DNA of 64,000 bases from Ruminiclostridium herbifermentans (lineage in GTDB: Bacteria; Bacillota; Clostridia; Acetivibrionales; DSM-1351): NCBI RefSeq assembly GCF_005473905.2, contig NZ_CP061336.1, positions 2,906,501-2,970,500 on the forward strand, read 5' to 3'. The notes beneath the pieces are model-generated. The model saw nothing but the letters and a program-made list of their open reading frames with translations. It had not been told where the DNA came from and ran no database searches. Shown one piece after another: positions 8,078 to 16,828 of this stretch (the stretch's first letter is position 1; each line of letters opens with the position of its first letter). Position numbers and translations under genes: made by a program.

Positions 8078-8860
8078 ATGAAGAAATTAATAATAATCTT
8101 TATTTTTGCTTTTACATTGACAGGATGCTCGTACATGGCGAATACTTCTTCGAGACTAAAAGATCAAAACGATATAAATTTACCAAATGAGCAAAATAAC
8201 TCGTTACAAGTTTCATTTCAAGATAATAATAAAAATACTTCTACAGAGCAAGGTGATAAAAATATGAATCTTAATGAAATTCTTCAAAGAACATATGCTA
8301 CTGAAATGTGTTTTAAGGGTGAAAGCCAAAACTGGACAGCAAATTTTATAGTAGAAAAAAAGGTCATGTCTATTGAAAATAAAGACACCAATATTAAAAT
8401 TAGTGTGTTTCCTAAAAAAAATAAAGATAATGACACTACTCCCATTGGAAAAGTACAATACCTGATTGAAACAAGCAATGGAAAAATAAGCGGTGAAAAA
8501 GATTTATTGGAAAATATGTCTATTAATATTGATAAGAATACCGATTGTCCCTTAAAAAATGAAAAAATTAAAATTAACATTATATGGCAGGGTAAAAAGG
8601 AAATTATTGAATTATCAAATATAATACCTGATAATGTGATTTCTCCAGAGCAAGCATTTAGAAATGCGCTTAACCTTTTTTATAAAACTTTCAAACACTC
8701 TCCACCTATTAACTATAGTTTTTTTATAGCGTATGATATGCAAGGAAGAAATTATTGGCAAGTATCATTTGACGATAATGATGGAATAGGTGGGAAAAGT
8801 TATATTTATGTCGACGCAATAACCGGAAAAGTTGGCGATAATATAGTAAATGACGAATAA
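8078..8860 (+). CDS. Lipoprotein with PepSY-like C-terminus
   Basis: Predicted lipoprotein of 260 residues: short basic start, hydrophobic stretch and lipobox LTGC with the lipidated Cys at residue 17, followed by a low-complexity Asn/Gln-rich linker to about residue 60. The C-terminal 70 residues (SPEQAFRNAL ... NYWQVSFDD ... YIYVDAITGKV) resemble a PepSY-type fold, seen in extracytoplasmic protease inhibitors and regulators. That is suggestive because the gene directly follows a secreted protease on the same strand, but the strong hairpin between them argues for separate transcription. GGAGG precedes the start. Exact function not recognised. Confidence 0.7.
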   Translation: MKKLIIIFIFAFTLTGCSYMANTSSRLKDQNDINLPNEQNNSLQVSFQDNNKNTSTEQGDKNMNLNEILQRTYATEMCFKGESQNWTANFIVEKKVMSIENKDTNIKISVFPKKNKDNDTTPIGKVQYLIETSNGKISGEKDLLENMSINIDKNTDCPLKNEKIKINIIWQGKKEIIELSNIIPDNVISPEQAFRNALNLFYKTFKHSPPINYSFFIAYDMQGRNYWQVSFDDNDGIGGKSYIYVDAITGKVGDNIVNDE

Positions 8861-8938
8861 AAGAGATTATGCAAAATAATGTGTAATTGGCGAGATTGCT
8901 AATCGATCTCTATAGAAGAATGTATTTCTTATAATTGA

Positions 8939-8984
8939 AATCCCGCCGGACTGACACCAAAACGAGATTCAGTCAGGCGGGATT
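8939..8984. terminator. Bidirectional terminator
   Basis: 16-bp stem (8939-8954 / 8969-8984, AATCCCGCCGGACTGA, 15 paired) with T-runs outside. It separates the convergent lipoprotein gene and the minus-strand DUF6061-like gene. Confidence 0.8.
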
Positions 8985-8989
8985 CTTTG

Positions 8990-9325
8990 TTATCTTCCGT
9001 ACATCATGATTTCCCTCGCAATGGCGGCAGCATAAGCTTTGTCGCCGTTAAAATGCTCTGTAAGCTGATTTTTTATAGTATTCTGCTGGAGGTGATAGTT
9101 TTCGGCATATTGGTCTAAAAAGCTCTGCAACTTATCTGTGATAAGGAGTTCCGCATATGTGGAGGGTTCGTTGTCTTTAAGCCATGTCAGCTTTGAGCGG
9201 CCAATAATGTCCGTTTGTAAACTGTCCTCAATTGCTGGACATAGAATGCACATTTTCATACCATCTGTGGTAAGTACGGCAAGAGTGTCGTTTTCACTAT
9301 TATATGTGCAAGCTTTAATCTTCAT
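8990..9325 (-). CDS. Small DUF6061-like protein
   Basis: Protein of 111 residues with no recognised catalytic motif. The pattern ACTYNSENDTLAVLTTDG ... GRSKLTWLKDNEPSTYAELL resembles the DUF6061 family found in Firmicutes mobile elements; I am only moderately sure of the match. ATG 9325 overlaps the last 11 nt of the DUF6809 gene, so the two are translationally coupled. Codon use and GC content are higher than in flanking chromosomal genes, as for the two genes upstream in the same transcript. Confidence 0.6.
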   Translation of the reverse strand: MKIKACTYNSENDTLAVLTTDGMKMCILCPAIEDSLQTDIIGRSKLTWLKDNEPSTYAELLITDKLQSFLDQYAENYHLQQNTIKNQLTEHFNGDKAYAAAIAREIMMYGR

Positions 9326-9617
9326 TACGTACAAGCTCCCCCTTTCCGGTCATCACTTCAATCATAATCCATGAGGCAAGCTTAAAACCATACATAAAGG
9401 ATGCTTCGGCATGCATGGAGTCCACTTGGGAGCGTAAGTCCAATAATTTTTCAAGCTCATGAAAGTCGTGTTCAGATAGCTTATTTTTCCACATGTCCAT
9501 TGTGCCGGATATTTTTTTGTTTAATGGGCGATATTCCGGGTCTCTTGAAATGATTAATTCATCTGGATAAATCGTACCGCCATAGAGTTCTTCTAAAATG
9601 CTTTTCACATGCTTCAT
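9315..9617 (-). CDS. DUF6809 family protein
   Basis: Protein of 100 residues matching the DUF6809 pattern: SILEELYGGTIYPDELI, RDPEYRPLNKKI, then LSEHDFHELEKLLDL and YGFKLASWIMIEVM. Function unknown; it is predicted all-helical and is a frequent cargo gene of integrative elements. ATG 9617 is chosen because AAGGAAAGG is directly upstream and the family pattern starts there; the track-length extension to 9671 has no support. Middle gene of an RHH-DUF6809-DUF6061 cassette on the minus strand. Confidence 0.75.
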   Translation of the reverse strand: MKHVKSILEELYGGTIYPDELIISRDPEYRPLNKKISGTMDMWKNKLSEHDFHELEKLLDLRSQVDSMHAEASFMYGFKLASWIMIEVMTGKGELVRNED

Positions 9618-9748
9618 CCTTTCCTTTTTCAAATTGCAACTCCTTGAAAGGAAGGCCCACACATGATACAATATTTATGCAGTCTGCCTTTTTAGGTGGT
9701 TGCGGATGGGAAGTGGCGTAAACTTGCAAGGAGAAGCGCCGCTTCCTA

Positions 9749-9928
9749 TCATTTTTTGAGGTCGTCATGTATCTTATGGATACCTTTTCGGATGACTTCT
9801 GAACGTGAAGTATTTAACTCTTTTGCGCTGTCATCCAGTTTATCAAGTGTAGTCTTATCTACACGAACACGAAGCATTGTATCCATAGGCTTGTCTGTTT
9901 TCGGCCCCGGTTTCCTTTTAGCTACCAA
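9749..9928 (-). CDS. Ribbon-helix-helix (CopG-like) regulator, TTG start
   Basis: DNA-binding protein of 59 residues: basic arm AKRKPGPKTDK, strand DTMLRVRVDKTTLDKL, and helices ELNTSRSEVIRKGI, the typical RHH layout. The start is TTG at 9928: GGAGGTGAT lies 3 nt before it and no ATG is available at the right place. The promoter region contains two copies of its likely operator (ATTTGTAG repeats at 9942-9982), so autoregulation is probable. It heads a minus-strand cassette with the DUF6809 and DUF6061-like genes. Confidence 0.8.
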   Translation of the reverse strand: MVAKRKPGPKTDKPMDTMLRVRVDKTTLDKLDDSAKELNTSRSEVIRKGIHKIHDDLKK

Positions 9929-9941
9929 TACATCACCTCCA

Positions 9942-9982
9942 ATTTGTAGCCACAAGATAATTATAGATTTGTAGCTACAAAT
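9942..9982. promoter_or_regulatory. Paired palindromic operator for the RHH regulator
   Basis: A perfect 16-bp palindrome ATTTGTAGCTACAAAT at 9967-9982 and a second, imperfect copy ATTTGTAGCCACAAGAT at 9942-9958, centre-to-centre about 25 bp, just upstream of the TTG start at 9928. The spacing places the two sites on the same DNA face within about two and a half turns, typical for cooperative RHH binding and autorepression. Confidence 0.7.
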
Positions 9983-10061
9983 TGTCAAGTTCGTCTTAAT
10001 ACAATTTGGAAATATTAAAAACAAAAAAGCCACTATCCATGTCTTTTGAAATGTGGCCTTT

Positions 10062-11840
10062 CTATACCGATTTGTTGCTGTTCACCATGTTTTTGTTATT
10101 ACCTCGTAAAAAACATAACACTGGCTCATTATGACAATAAGTATAAAGATTTAATGACAACGGGTCATTCCTATCGCCTAAATACGTATCCTCCTGCAAA
10201 AATCTTGCTATTTTAGGGTCATACATTCTGGCGTTCAGATAGTAAAGCCCTGTTTCGCCGTCGTACTGGTAGCCTGCATAGGTAATGTTGTTGTTTACGT
10301 TTCCTGTTTGCTCTATTATGTTTCCGAAGGCATCGTAATAGTAGGTTGCTGTTACTATGCCCTCTTGGTTTAACAGTGCTGTTACATCTGCATGACCATT
10401 GTACATATAATTCATTGTATCATTGCCTACAGTTCTTGTCAGCAGGTTTAATCCATAGATATTTCTAGCTGTCTGATTGTTCTCTCCGTCTGTTTCTAGT
10501 ATTACCTTGTCAGCTTCATAAAGGTAATTGGTGGTCTGACCGTTGATATCCTTTGATACTCTGTAACCTTCACCGTTATATGTATAGGATATTTTCTTAT
10601 CCTTTACAGCTGTCTTTATCAGCTGATTCCAAACATCAAACTCATATAGTGTTACTTCATCATAGCATAAGTCATCGTCTGTAGGACTTTCTCCTGCCTT
10701 AAATACAGTAGCCTTGGTTTCAAGGGTTGATTCTATTGGCTTGGCTGTCTCTGTTGTTTTGCTTATCGTATTGCCGTTATTGTCATAGAAATATTTTTCT
10801 GTCACTGTTTGGCTTCCGCTTTGATATACCGTTGACATAAGCCTGTTCTGCTCGTTGTAAGTGTACTTTGTGGTTACTGAGCTTGTACCTAACTTTATTG
10901 TTTCAGTAAGCCTATTCCCTGCTCCGTCATAGGTATAGCTTGTTTCCTTGCCGTTTGGCTCTGTTGTTTTTACTAGCCTGTTTAAACTATCGTAGCTATA
11001 ATTGGTTACTCCCTTCGAATCTGTTTTTGAGGTCTGGTTATTTGCACCGTCATAGGTGTAGCTGTAGCTATCTATTATTAAGCCATTTGCTTTTTTGTTT
11101 ACAAGAGTTTTGTTCAAACCATTTTTGTAGTAGGTGTATTCTTCCTTTGCTCCATCATTGTAGGTTACACTCTTTCTGCTACCATTGCCATAGTATTCAT
11201 AAACTGTAGTTTTTCCATATGCTATTACCTGATAGAGCCTTCCTGCTTTGTCATATACCTTCTTTGTCTGGTTGTTCTTAAAGTCTGTTGTAGTTTCAGA
11301 ATACAACCCATTGCCCTCTGCATTGTCATATGTATAGGTGGTTGTGCCAAACTTTGGTACTGTTTTTGTCAGGACTCTATTTTGTTCATCATAGGTTCTT
11401 ACAGTTGTTCCTGTGCTGTCTGTAATGGTTAGCTGGTTTCCGTTGTTATCATAGGTATAAGAAATTATGCTGCTTCCTATTGCTTTTGATATAAGTCTGC
11501 CATGAATATCATATGTATACTCTGTCAGATTTCCATTTTTGTCTGTCATGGTGGCTATGCTGCCATCTGCATTGTAGGTGTATTCCTCTGTTTTTGCAGC
11601 TATGTATTTGTATTCTCCATCTATGCTTATTCTTCCGCCGTGGTCTATTTTCTTAATCAGATTATTGGCTACATTGTACTCGTAGTATGTAGTCTTTTCG
11701 TTTCCGTTGGTCTGAGTAAGCATATTTCCGTTTAAGTCATAAGTATAGCTGGTTATCTCTGATTTTGCATTTATTACTGCTGTAAGTCTGCCTAATTCAT
11801 CATATTTATATGTTGTAGCTGTACCATTGCCATCTGTTGC
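10062..11840 (-). pseudogene. Rhs protein fragment (YD repeats and core), both ends truncated
   Basis: About 590 codons of tandem YD repeats (YTYDxxGN, YxYDxxNRL patterns) ending in the Rhs core GLYYLNARMYDPKIARFLQEDTY. Rhs proteins form a shell around a C-terminal toxin. Here the 5' end has no start: the frame opens at an in-frame TGA and is joined at about 11840 to the beginning of an IS66 orfA. The 3' end breaks off right after the core at NEPV, where the toxin normally begins, and continues only 18 unrelated residues. The first internal ATG is at 11723 but lacks a good ribosome site. Read as a displaced, non-functional Rhs fragment. Confidence 0.85.
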
Positions 11841-11899
11841 TGTTCATATAATTTAACCCATTCCTCATTAGTTCGTTTAACTGAGCCCAATATACTCAT
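11841..11899 (-). pseudogene. IS66-family TnpA N-terminal scar
   Basis: The segment reads MSILGSVKRTNEEWVKLYEQ on the minus strand, the characteristic N-terminus of the small IS66 accessory protein (KRTxEEWxxLYEQQ), with AAGGGGG directly before ATG 11899. After about 20 codons the frame enters the Rhs fragment out of phase. No other part of an IS66 element was found, so this marks an insertion followed by deletion. Confidence 0.65.
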
Positions 11900-12092
11900 A
11901 CCCCCTTGGGCTCAGTTTATCATCCCAATACTATCATGTTTAGGTGTCGATTGGTTTGATGGCTACTCTATTGTCCATCACTACCTCCTAGTAAATTGCC
12001 TAGCGTGAACCAATAAGTGCCGAAGACACGCTATCTTGCACTTGTAAAATTCTATAATCGCAAATCAATTTACACTAAACTTAATAGTCTAA

Positions 12093-12590
12093 CTAATATG
12101 CGATGTATAAGTAGTATTTCCCTTGTTCATCGCTTGCAATAAATGCCCATACATCATGGGAATAAGTTAGATTTTCAATAGTATCCTCACTTTCAATAAC
12201 ATATGTTCTATACGTCATTTTTACATCATTCTTTTTTAAATCCCACCAAGAACATGTATTCTCAAAATGCCACATATCATAGGGTTCAGTGATTTCATAT
12301 TTAAAATATTTATTCAACTCATTCTTTATTAAATTTATGTCTTTTTCTTCAATATAGATCTTAGCTTCAAAACTTCCTGATTCCTCATCATATGTAAAAT
12401 TAACAATATTAGAAGCATTAGGTATGTCAATTCCTATCTTGCTTTTAATTATTTCGACTTTTTTATTATTTGAAATAAAAGAGTCTCCATTTGCAATAAC
12501 TTGACTTAGTATTAACAAAACAATTGCAATTAAAAGTAAAATAGTAATTCCAATAAGTATAATTTTAAAATAATTATTTTTTGATTCCAT
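12093..12590 (-). CDS. Membrane-anchored protein, candidate immunity partner
   Basis: Intact 165-residue protein with one N-terminal membrane helix (residues 8-31) and an extracytoplasmic-type alpha/beta domain containing several Trp and Tyr residues (MWHFENTCSWWDL). No family recognised. It starts 37 bp behind the CHAT-like toxin fragment with an AAGGAG ribosome site, exactly where immunity genes sit in Rhs loci, and it is the only undamaged gene of the locus. A membrane anchor would fit neutralisation of a toxin arriving at the cell surface. The immunity role is inferred from position only. Confidence 0.55.
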   Translation of the reverse strand: MESKNNYFKIILIGITILLLIAIVLLILSQVIANGDSFISNNKKVEIIKSKIGIDIPNASNIVNFTYDEESGSFEAKIYIEEKDINLIKNELNKYFKYEITEPYDMWHFENTCSWWDLKKNDVKMTYRTYVIESEDTIENLTYSHDVWAFIASDEQGKYYLYIAY

Positions 12591-12627
12591 ATAAATCTCC
12601 TTAAAAATTAAAAATCCAATGTTTACT

Positions 12628-13053
12628 TTATTTCATTTTCCATTTAACTTCGTCTACATTTTCTAATATATCATATAAGGATAGAATCTTTCCCATACTA
12701 TTTGATACACGTAGCTTATCATTAACATACTTGTATGCAATCCATCCCTCGTTATCTCTACTTTCTTTAATTAACTGTCTTTTATAAGGTATATCACTCT
12801 TTGATAAATAAACTCTATATTTCGTTCCTAGTGGATTTGTTTTCCAAGACAAGTGATTAGTACCATCGCTTGCAATAACACAACCTCCATTTATTTTTTT
12901 TGCAAATGCTGAAGCAACATTATTATCTTTATAATCAAGATGTCCTGCATTACAACCTAGCAGAAATAGTTTATCAACATTTTTATTATCAAAAGCTGAA
13001 ATATCAAAGCATGACACATTATTATTTTCTAAAGATAAATAATTATGTTTATT
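12628..13053 (-). pseudogene. CHAT/caspase-like Rhs C-terminal toxin fragment
   Basis: Frame of about 140 codons beginning NKHNYLSLENNN at 13053 behind a TAA. The block VDKLFLLGCNAGH ... VASAFAKKINGGCVIASDG has the form of the catalytic-Cys strand of clan CD peptidases (hydrophobic strand, CxxG, then a strand ending in ASxG). The preceding DISAFDNKNV fits the helix that precedes that strand in CHAT domains. The catalytic His would be expected 30-40 residues before Cys, at the very edge of the retained sequence. No ribosome site precedes the GTG at 13017. The fragment overlaps the end of the YD-repeat frame by 25 nt in another phase, so a one-base shift in the A-rich stretch near 13040 separates them. 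Confidence 0.55.
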
Positions 13054-13526
13054 TTATTATTATCATATATGTAGTAGGTTGTGTTTCCACATTCATCTAT
13101 TTCCTTTATCAGGTTATTCTTGCTGTCATATTCCTTTATTATGGTACTTTTGTCTGGATATATTATTTTTGTAACATTACCTTGGTCATCTATTTCGTAC
13201 TCAGTTTTGCTGCCGTTTCTGTCAGTTGTTGATTTTATATCGCCATATTTATTAAATTTATCATATTTAACATACTCCGTATATGTAGATTTCCCATCAG
13301 GATCCTGAACACGTATTGTATAGAAGCCATCATCGTACCAATAGGTTGTTACTCTACCCTTTGCATCTGTTATTGTTGTTTTCTTATTTTTTGTATCATA
13401 TGCATAATTTACCACATTACCATATGAATCTATTGCCTGAGATACCTTATGTATGTTTTCATCTTGAACTTGATGGTAATAGCTAATCTTTTCTATTAAC
13501 TTTTGATTATGATCCCGTATTCTCAT
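13029..13526 (-). pseudogene. Rhs YD-repeat segment, frameshifted at both ends
   Basis: 165 codons of YD repeats (NVVNYAYDTKNKKTTITDAKGR, then TTYYIYDNN). Upstream, the linker PTPKNLEATSDENTG is readable in a different frame from 13565 to 13507, and the Kelch frame ends in a third phase, so at least two frame changes separate the signal-peptide part from the repeats. Downstream, the frame changes again into the CHAT-like fragment. The Rhs core is absent between repeats and toxin, so a deletion has also occurred. Confidence 0.8.
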
Positions 13527-13565
13527 CAGAGGTTGCCTCTAAATTCTTTGGAGTTGGCAGTTCTT

Positions 13566-13913
13566 TTAAGCGTATCTCGATTGGTCTCGTCCCCTTGGAC
13601 CGGAAGAAATTTTTTCAGTCCATATATCTGTAGTTGGATCATATTCGTATAAACTACTCGACCTATAATTGCTAGCAGTTACACCCCCAAAAACGTACAT
13701 TTTACCATTTATTGCTACTGCCGAATGACCAGACAGTGCCTCTGGAGCACTTGCCTTTTGTGTCCAAGGGCTTGTTTCCGCCTTTGCAATCTCTCCCCCA
13801 AACTGCACAACCTTCCCGTTTTCTACAGGAAAATTGAATATTACTCCTGATGCTGTTATTGCTATTGCTAATAATAAAGCCAAAATTTTTCTGCATTTTT
13901 TGTGTGATTTCAT
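13566..13913 (-). pseudogene. Signal peptide and Kelch repeat start of the broken Rhs gene
   Basis: 115 residues: a signal peptide (basic start, hydrophobic residues 10-28) followed by one clear Kelch motif (SGHSAVAINGKMYVFGG ... YEYDPTTDIWTEK). The homologous sequence ends there and the frame terminates after 13 further residues. Together with the linker and YD repeats downstream it is most simply read as the 5' end of one large secreted Kelch-Rhs protein that has decayed. Start and ribosome site (GAGGATACT) are intact, so a short secreted Kelch peptide could still be made. Confidence 0.7.
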
Positions 13914-14101
13914 AGTATCCTCCCAAATAATATAAATTCATGCTTATTTCAGCACCAAGTAATATACCATATTATGCAAATATCGTAAATGCTGCTTTTG
14001 CATAAATGTTCTTAAATTTCATTCTATTTGATTATTATGTAAAAAATGTTAAATAACTTAGTAAACTTAAGCAAAATTGCAAGTCAAATATTTATTTAAC
14101 T

Positions 14102-14137
14102 AAAATAACGCCAACCAATAAAGATTGACGTCATTTT
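14102..14137. terminator. Hairpin terminator in the 13914-14251 interval
   Basis: AAAATAACGCCAA (14102-14114) pairs with 14125-14137 (11 of 13) and is flanked by A/T runs on both sides. It lies 114 bp after the deacetylase stop on the minus strand. The rest of 13914-14251 is AT-rich with no recognisable gene. Confidence 0.6.
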
Positions 14138-14251
14138 ATAAATATAGTTTTAATTATAAGTCTTAACATTTACAATTTCCTAATAAGAAAATTAATTAAA
14201 TAAATATTTAAATGATGAACTTGAAACAATAAAATACACTGCTTAAATTTT

Positions 14252-15022
14252 CTACTTCCTTTGCTGCCTGCCCTGATTGTCAATATAATAATTATCCAGC
14301 ATTATCATTTCTGAAACAGGTGCAAATACAAGACCTTCTCTCTTAAGCTCTGATATAATCTGGGGAAGCAGCTCTACAGTATACTGAGTGTCATTGTGAA
14401 ATAAAATAATTGAACCGGGCTTTGTTTTCTTTAGTATCCTATCCAGAATCGCTTGTTTGCTCATTTCTCTCTTCCAATCTAGGCTGTCAATATTCCACTG
14501 AATAGGATAGCAGCCAAGTTCATTGCATGTGTCAATAACAGTGTTGTTATAGTCTCCATAAGGTGGCCTAAATAATTTCACTTTAACTCCAGATATCTCC
14601 TCTAGTTTTTTATTGCACAGTTCAATCTCACTTTTACACTTTTCTTTGCTAATAGTGCTCATTTTCAAATGAGAATATCCATGATTTGCAATATCGTGCC
14701 CTTCATTTGCAATTAACTTCACTGAATCAGGGAATTTTTCTGCCCATTGCCCCACCATAAAAAAAGTAGCCTTAACATTTTCCTTTTCCAGAATATCAAG
14801 AATAGTTGGGATATCCGATGCTCCCCATGCACAGTCAAAAGTTATTGCAACCTTATCTGTTTCAACACTGTAAATTGGCAAATGCCTTTCAGGATTAAAA
14901 ACTCCTACTGCTTTTGCAGTATACCCTACAGCAAAAATTGCACAAATAACTACAAATGCTGCTATGATCCTACTTGGTACCAATTTTTTATTAACAATAC
15001 TTATTAAAACTATTTTTTTCAT
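14252..15022 (-). CDS. Membrane-anchored polysaccharide deacetylase
   Basis: NodB-type carbohydrate esterase 4 (256 residues) acting outside the membrane on peptidoglycan or another N-acetylated glycan. One membrane helix at residues 20-40 anchors it. CE4 motifs are in order: TFDCAWG (motif 1; the second Asp of the usual TFDDG is replaced by Cys), HGYSH (metal His pair, motif 2), RPPYGDYN (motif 3), WNIDSLDW (motif 4) and LFHND (motif 5). The TFDCAWG variant, short loop arrangement and length match the sporulation-associated PdaB-like group, so a role in spore cortex or cell wall is a reasonable inference. Monocistronic. Confidence 0.88.
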   Translation of the reverse strand: MKKIVLISIVNKKLVPSRIIAAFVVICAIFAVGYTAKAVGVFNPERHLPIYSVETDKVAITFDCAWGASDIPTILDILEKENVKATFFMVGQWAEKFPDSVKLIANEGHDIANHGYSHLKMSTISKEKCKSEIELCNKKLEEISGVKVKLFRPPYGDYNNTVIDTCNELGCYPIQWNIDSLDWKREMSKQAILDRILKKTKPGSIILFHNDTQYTVELLPQIISELKREGLVFAPVSEMIMLDNYYIDNQGRQQRK

Positions 15023-15177
15023 TCTCTAACGCCCCTAAATATAAAATTGAGCTATTAGTCCTTTAATTTGTAAGCAAATGCATAGAATCATGATTCGCCT
15101 AAATCACAAAACTTTAGCCCTATAATATGTTTATTTTATTAAAATATAATTATGATTGATATGATAGAGTATTTTCT

Positions 15178-15316
15178 ATAAAGGTTTTTATATTAAAGAT
15201 GTTTTCATTTTAAAGAGATTTTTATTTTAAAGATGTTTTCATTTTATAAATGTTTTTATTTTGAAGGATATCTTTATATTTAAGAAAGTTTTTATATCAA
15301 AAATATTTACAATTTT
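15178..15316. repeat. Degenerate 17-bp tandem repeat array
   Basis: In the 557-bp gene-free interval 15023-15579. Units of 17 bp are aligned head to tail from 15178: five well-kept copies to 15262 (for example AAAGATGTTTTCATTTT at 15195-15211 and again, identical, at 15229-15245) and about three decaying copies to 15316, with small length changes. The rest of the interval is very AT-rich without a gene; the promoter of the downstream dockerin gene probably lies at 15480-15560. Confidence 0.8.
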
Positions 15317-15579
15317 AACAATCTATTTGTTATAAAAATCTGTTTATATTAGTATCTCTATTTTCAACGCATAGATTCTAAAATATACAAGAATTTATAT
15401 TATTCTACAAGTATATACCTTTATATAACTATTAATATGTAATATAATGTAACATATAATGAATTTACCATATATTATTAAGAATTTTTATTAAGATAGA
15501 CCTCCTCCCTTAGTAAAATCCTAATAAAATTTCAGTATAAAGTAAATTCATAAAAATAAAATTTTTGGAGGACAGAATC

Positions 15580-16485
15580 ATGAAAAAACTCATATTTTCT
15601 ATCATCATGGCTATTATTTTAACAAGTATCGCACCCTATTCAACTATTTTTGCTGCTCAAATAAATGGCAGTGACGTTATGGTTATTGGTGACTCATATT
15701 TCGCAATGTCTGGTGAAATTGTAAGAGCCTTAGAAAGAGAAGCTAGAAATGCTGGTGTTTTAGGCGCAAACGATAGATTTAGAGACTACACAGTATCTGG
15801 GTCTACTCTAGCTAATAATGGCATCCCTTCTCAGTACAAAAATGGTATTAATTCTGGTAAAGTAAAGTATGTAATAATGGATGGCGGCGGAAACGATTGC
15901 TTGCAAGGTTGGACTCCTCCACCATATAATGAAAACACTCCCTTTATTAAAAATGCAACCGACGCAGTTACTAATCTATTAAGAGACATGAAAAATGATG
16001 GAGTTGTTAAAGTATTTTATTTGTTCTACCCTAATCCAAATGCAGATCTAAACGGTTTAAAAGGAAAATTGGATGCATTAAGACCAATAATGCAAGCTAC
16101 AGTAGCTAATGCAGCAATAAAGCCAGAAACATATTTCTTTGATATAAGACCAGCATGGGACGGACATTTATCAGAATATACACTTCCTGATGGTATACAT
16201 CCTACTACAGCTGGAAGTATTGCAACAGCACAAGCTATGTGGGCTGAAATGCAAAAAGTCAACTTTTTTGGCACTAGCACTCCTGCAATAAAATATGGAG
16301 ACTATAATAATGACGGCAGCATTGATGCCTTGGATTTCTCGGCTTTTAAAATATATTTGATGAATCCTGAACGTACATACACAGAAGTTTTAGACCTTAA
16401 TGGTGATAAAAACGTAGATGCAATCGACTTTGCTATTATGAAACAGTACCTGTTGGGTATTATAAGTAATCTACCAAGCAAATAG
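15580..16485 (+). CDS. Dockerin-bearing SGNH/GDSL hydrolase (cellulosomal esterase)
   Basis: Secreted 301-residue protein: signal peptide (residues 1-26), SGNH hydrolase domain and C-terminal type I dockerin (residues 238-301). SGNH residues are visible: nucleophile Ser39 in IGDSYF, Asn105 in DGGGNDC, and Asp204/His207 in LPDGIHP. The dockerin has two calcium-binding repeats ([21 protein letters not shown] and [21 protein letters not shown]) whose recognition positions resemble those of the C. cellulolyticum group. The protein is probably a cellulosomal carbohydrate esterase that removes acyl groups from plant cell-wall polysaccharide. ATG 15580 is preferred over the upstream TTG at 15565, since GGAGG lies between them. 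Confidence 0.9.
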   Translation: MKKLIFSIIMAIILTSIAPYSTIFAAQINGSDVMVIGDSYFAMSGEIVRALEREARNAGVLGANDRFRDYTVSGSTLANNGIPSQYKNGINSGKVKYVIMDGGGNDCLQGWTPPPYNENTPFIKNATDAVTNLLRDMKNDGVVKVFYLFYPNPNADLNGLKGKLDALRPIMQATVANAAIKPETYFFDIRPAWDGHLSEYTLPDGIHPTTAGSIATAQAMWAEMQKVNFFGTSTPAIKYGDYNNDGSIDALDFSAFKIYLMNPERTYTEVLDLNGDKNVDAIDFAIMKQYLLGIISNLPSK

Positions 16486-16526
16486 AACTTATTTTATAAA
16501 CTCTATATAATCAACGTCAATTTAGT

Positions 16527-16578
16527 AAAAAACTCCCGAATCATTAGCTTTTTAATAAGTGTATTCGGGAGTTTTTTT
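16527..16578 (+). terminator. Intrinsic terminator of the SGNH-dockerin gene
   Basis: 15-bp stem (16527-16541 / 16563-16577, core ACTCCCGAAT) followed by a T-run, 41 bp after the stop codon. Confidence 0.9.
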
Positions 16579-16639
16579 GATATCTGCTCTAATATGCAAC
16601 ATACGAGTTACTAAAAATGAGTTTACTATTATTTTATTT

Positions 16640-16676
16640 AAAAAACCGACTCCGTTACAACGAAATCGGTCTTTTT
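16640..16676 (-). terminator. Terminator on the minus strand
   Basis: Stem ACCGA/TCGGT extended by A/T pairs, with T-run on the minus-strand side. It lies about 155 bp beyond the stop of the secreted repeat protein. Between them (16690-16828) is a poorly conserved self-complementary stretch without a gene. Confidence 0.6.
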
Positions 16677-16828
16677 CAAAATATATTAAATTCTACTAAA
16701 GTCCCAATTGCCCTAAAGGCCTACGAACCATAAACTATCAGTTATTTATGAATTATCCTTAACAAAGCTTGAGAATCTAAAAAGCTTTTTGGCTTCTAGG
16801 AGTCTTTAGGCGATAGTAATTGACTTTC

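Noticed and set aside
15178-15316. CRISPR array
   Set aside because: Units are 17 bp, directly adjacent without spacers, and decay gradually; no cas gene in the window.
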